5,375 nucleotides of DNA. Origin: an uncultured Eubacteriales bacterium (GTDB taxonomy: Bacteria; Bacillota; Clostridia; Lachnospirales; Lachnospiraceae). The stretch is from NCBI GenBank assembly GCA_900549105.1, contig URND01000161.1:1-5375 (forward strand). Reading direction: 5' to 3'. Position 1 is the stretch's first letter. Each line of letters opens with the position of its first letter. Below are positions 5,052 to 5,375 of the stretch, one piece after another. Under the pieces are notes generated by a model that ran no database searches, was not told the origin of the DNA, and worked only from the letters and a program-made list of their open reading frames with translations. Position numbers and translations under genes: made by a program.

Positions 5052-5078
5052 GATTTTTTCTGCAATCCCGGACATTTT
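5033..5078 (-). terminator. Terminator of the iron-sulfur oxidoreductase gene (possibly bidirectional)
   Basis: TGTCCGGGAT (5037-5046) and ATCCCGGACA (5065-5074) form a perfect 10-bp stem, extended by four A-T pairs on the outside. It starts 28 bases past the stop codon of the upstream minus-strand gene and is followed on that strand by TTTTATGG. On the plus strand the stem is followed by TTTTTTT, so it could stop transcription from either side. Confidence 0.82.
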
Positions 5079-5106
5079 TTTAACCTTTTTTAACTTTTAG
5101 TTACTT

Positions 5107-5375
5107 TTATTCACCAAATTCTTCCGCACATTTTTTGAGCATGTCACGGATTGGCAGATTGTATGGGCAGCGGGTCTCGCAGGCGCCGCAATCCACACAG
5201 GCGCCGGCTTTCACCGGCATAGCCGCATAACGTTCCTTCGCCCAATCGCCGAGGCCATACCGGTCCAGATAGCCCTGGAAAAGGAAACAGCCGGAAATGT
5301 TGATTCCTGCCGTACACGGCTGGCAGTAATTACAGCGGCGGCAGAAATTTGTGCCGAGCTGTTTGCGGACCTGTT
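5107..5375 (-). CDS. C-terminal end of an aldo/keto reductase-family iron-sulfur oxidoreductase (COG1453-like), start outside window
   Basis: Only the last 88 residues are present, ending in TAA at 5109-5107. The visible part begins QVRKQLGTNFCRRCNYCQPC, a C-x2-C-x2-C-x2-C cluster, then INISGCFLFQGYLDRYGLGDWA. A second motif, CVDCGACETRCPYNLPI, has the C-x2-C-x2-C-x3-CP spacing of a 4Fe-4S ferredoxin-type site. The chain ends with RDMLKKCAEEFGE. This arrangement is typical of the C-terminal extension of predicted aldo/keto reductase oxidoreductases (COG1453), common in anaerobes, where the clusters probably pass electrons to or from the catalytic barrel. The barrel itself is outside the window, so the substrate cannot be judged. 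An unrelated ferredoxin-type protein with the same ending remains possible. Confidence 0.85.
   Translation of the reverse strand, partial: QVRKQLGTNFCRRCNYCQPCTAGINISGCFLFQGYLDRYGLGDWAKERYAAMPVKAGACVDCGACETRCPYNLPIRDMLKKCAEEFGE

Overview
The window looks like a chromosomal stretch from a member of the Clostridia (Firmicutes). The basis is strong AGGAGG ribosome binding sites, a tRNA without an encoded CCA, an AgrC/AgrA-like two-component pair, an ER-type (SipW) signal peptidase with its cognate secreted protein, and a COG1453-type iron-sulfur oxidoreductase. This is inferred from gene content; no species can be named. Nearly everything reads on the minus strand.

Read in the minus direction, right to left. 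(1) 5375-5107: the C-terminal end of an aldo/keto reductase-like protein with two 4Fe-4S motifs, closed by a strong hairpin terminator. (2) 4994-4923: tRNA-Ala(GGC), with its own promoter overlapping that terminator and its own terminator. (3) 4809-4600: a compact region that looks like a type I toxin-antitoxin locus. A 27-residue membrane peptide is encoded on the plus strand, and a consensus-class minus-strand promoter drives a predicted antisense RNA of about 100 nt across the 3' end of the peptide gene. (4) 4547-4518: two near-identical 9-bp direct repeats spaced exactly like LytTR regulator sites, beside a TATAAT promoter for the next operon. (5) 4394-2395: LytTR response regulator and AgrC-like sensor kinase, overlapping by one base. 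(6) 2375-410: a new promoter with a perfect palindrome in its spacer, then SipW-type signal peptidase, a hairpin-rich gap of about 160 nt, and a TasA/camelysin-like secreted protein ending at a terminator. (7) 242-1: the start of a single-pass membrane protein of unknown function that continues outside the window.

The likely logic is that a membrane sensor kinase with an AgrC-like layout controls a LytTR regulator that probably autoregulates through the repeats at 4518-4547. The adjacent signal peptidase processes the adjacent fibre- or surface-type protein. No agrB, agrD or other obvious ligand gene is present, so the signal is unknown. The 27-residue peptide gene is divergent from the regulator and shares the same intergenic region, so the repeats could also affect it. 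That link is inference.
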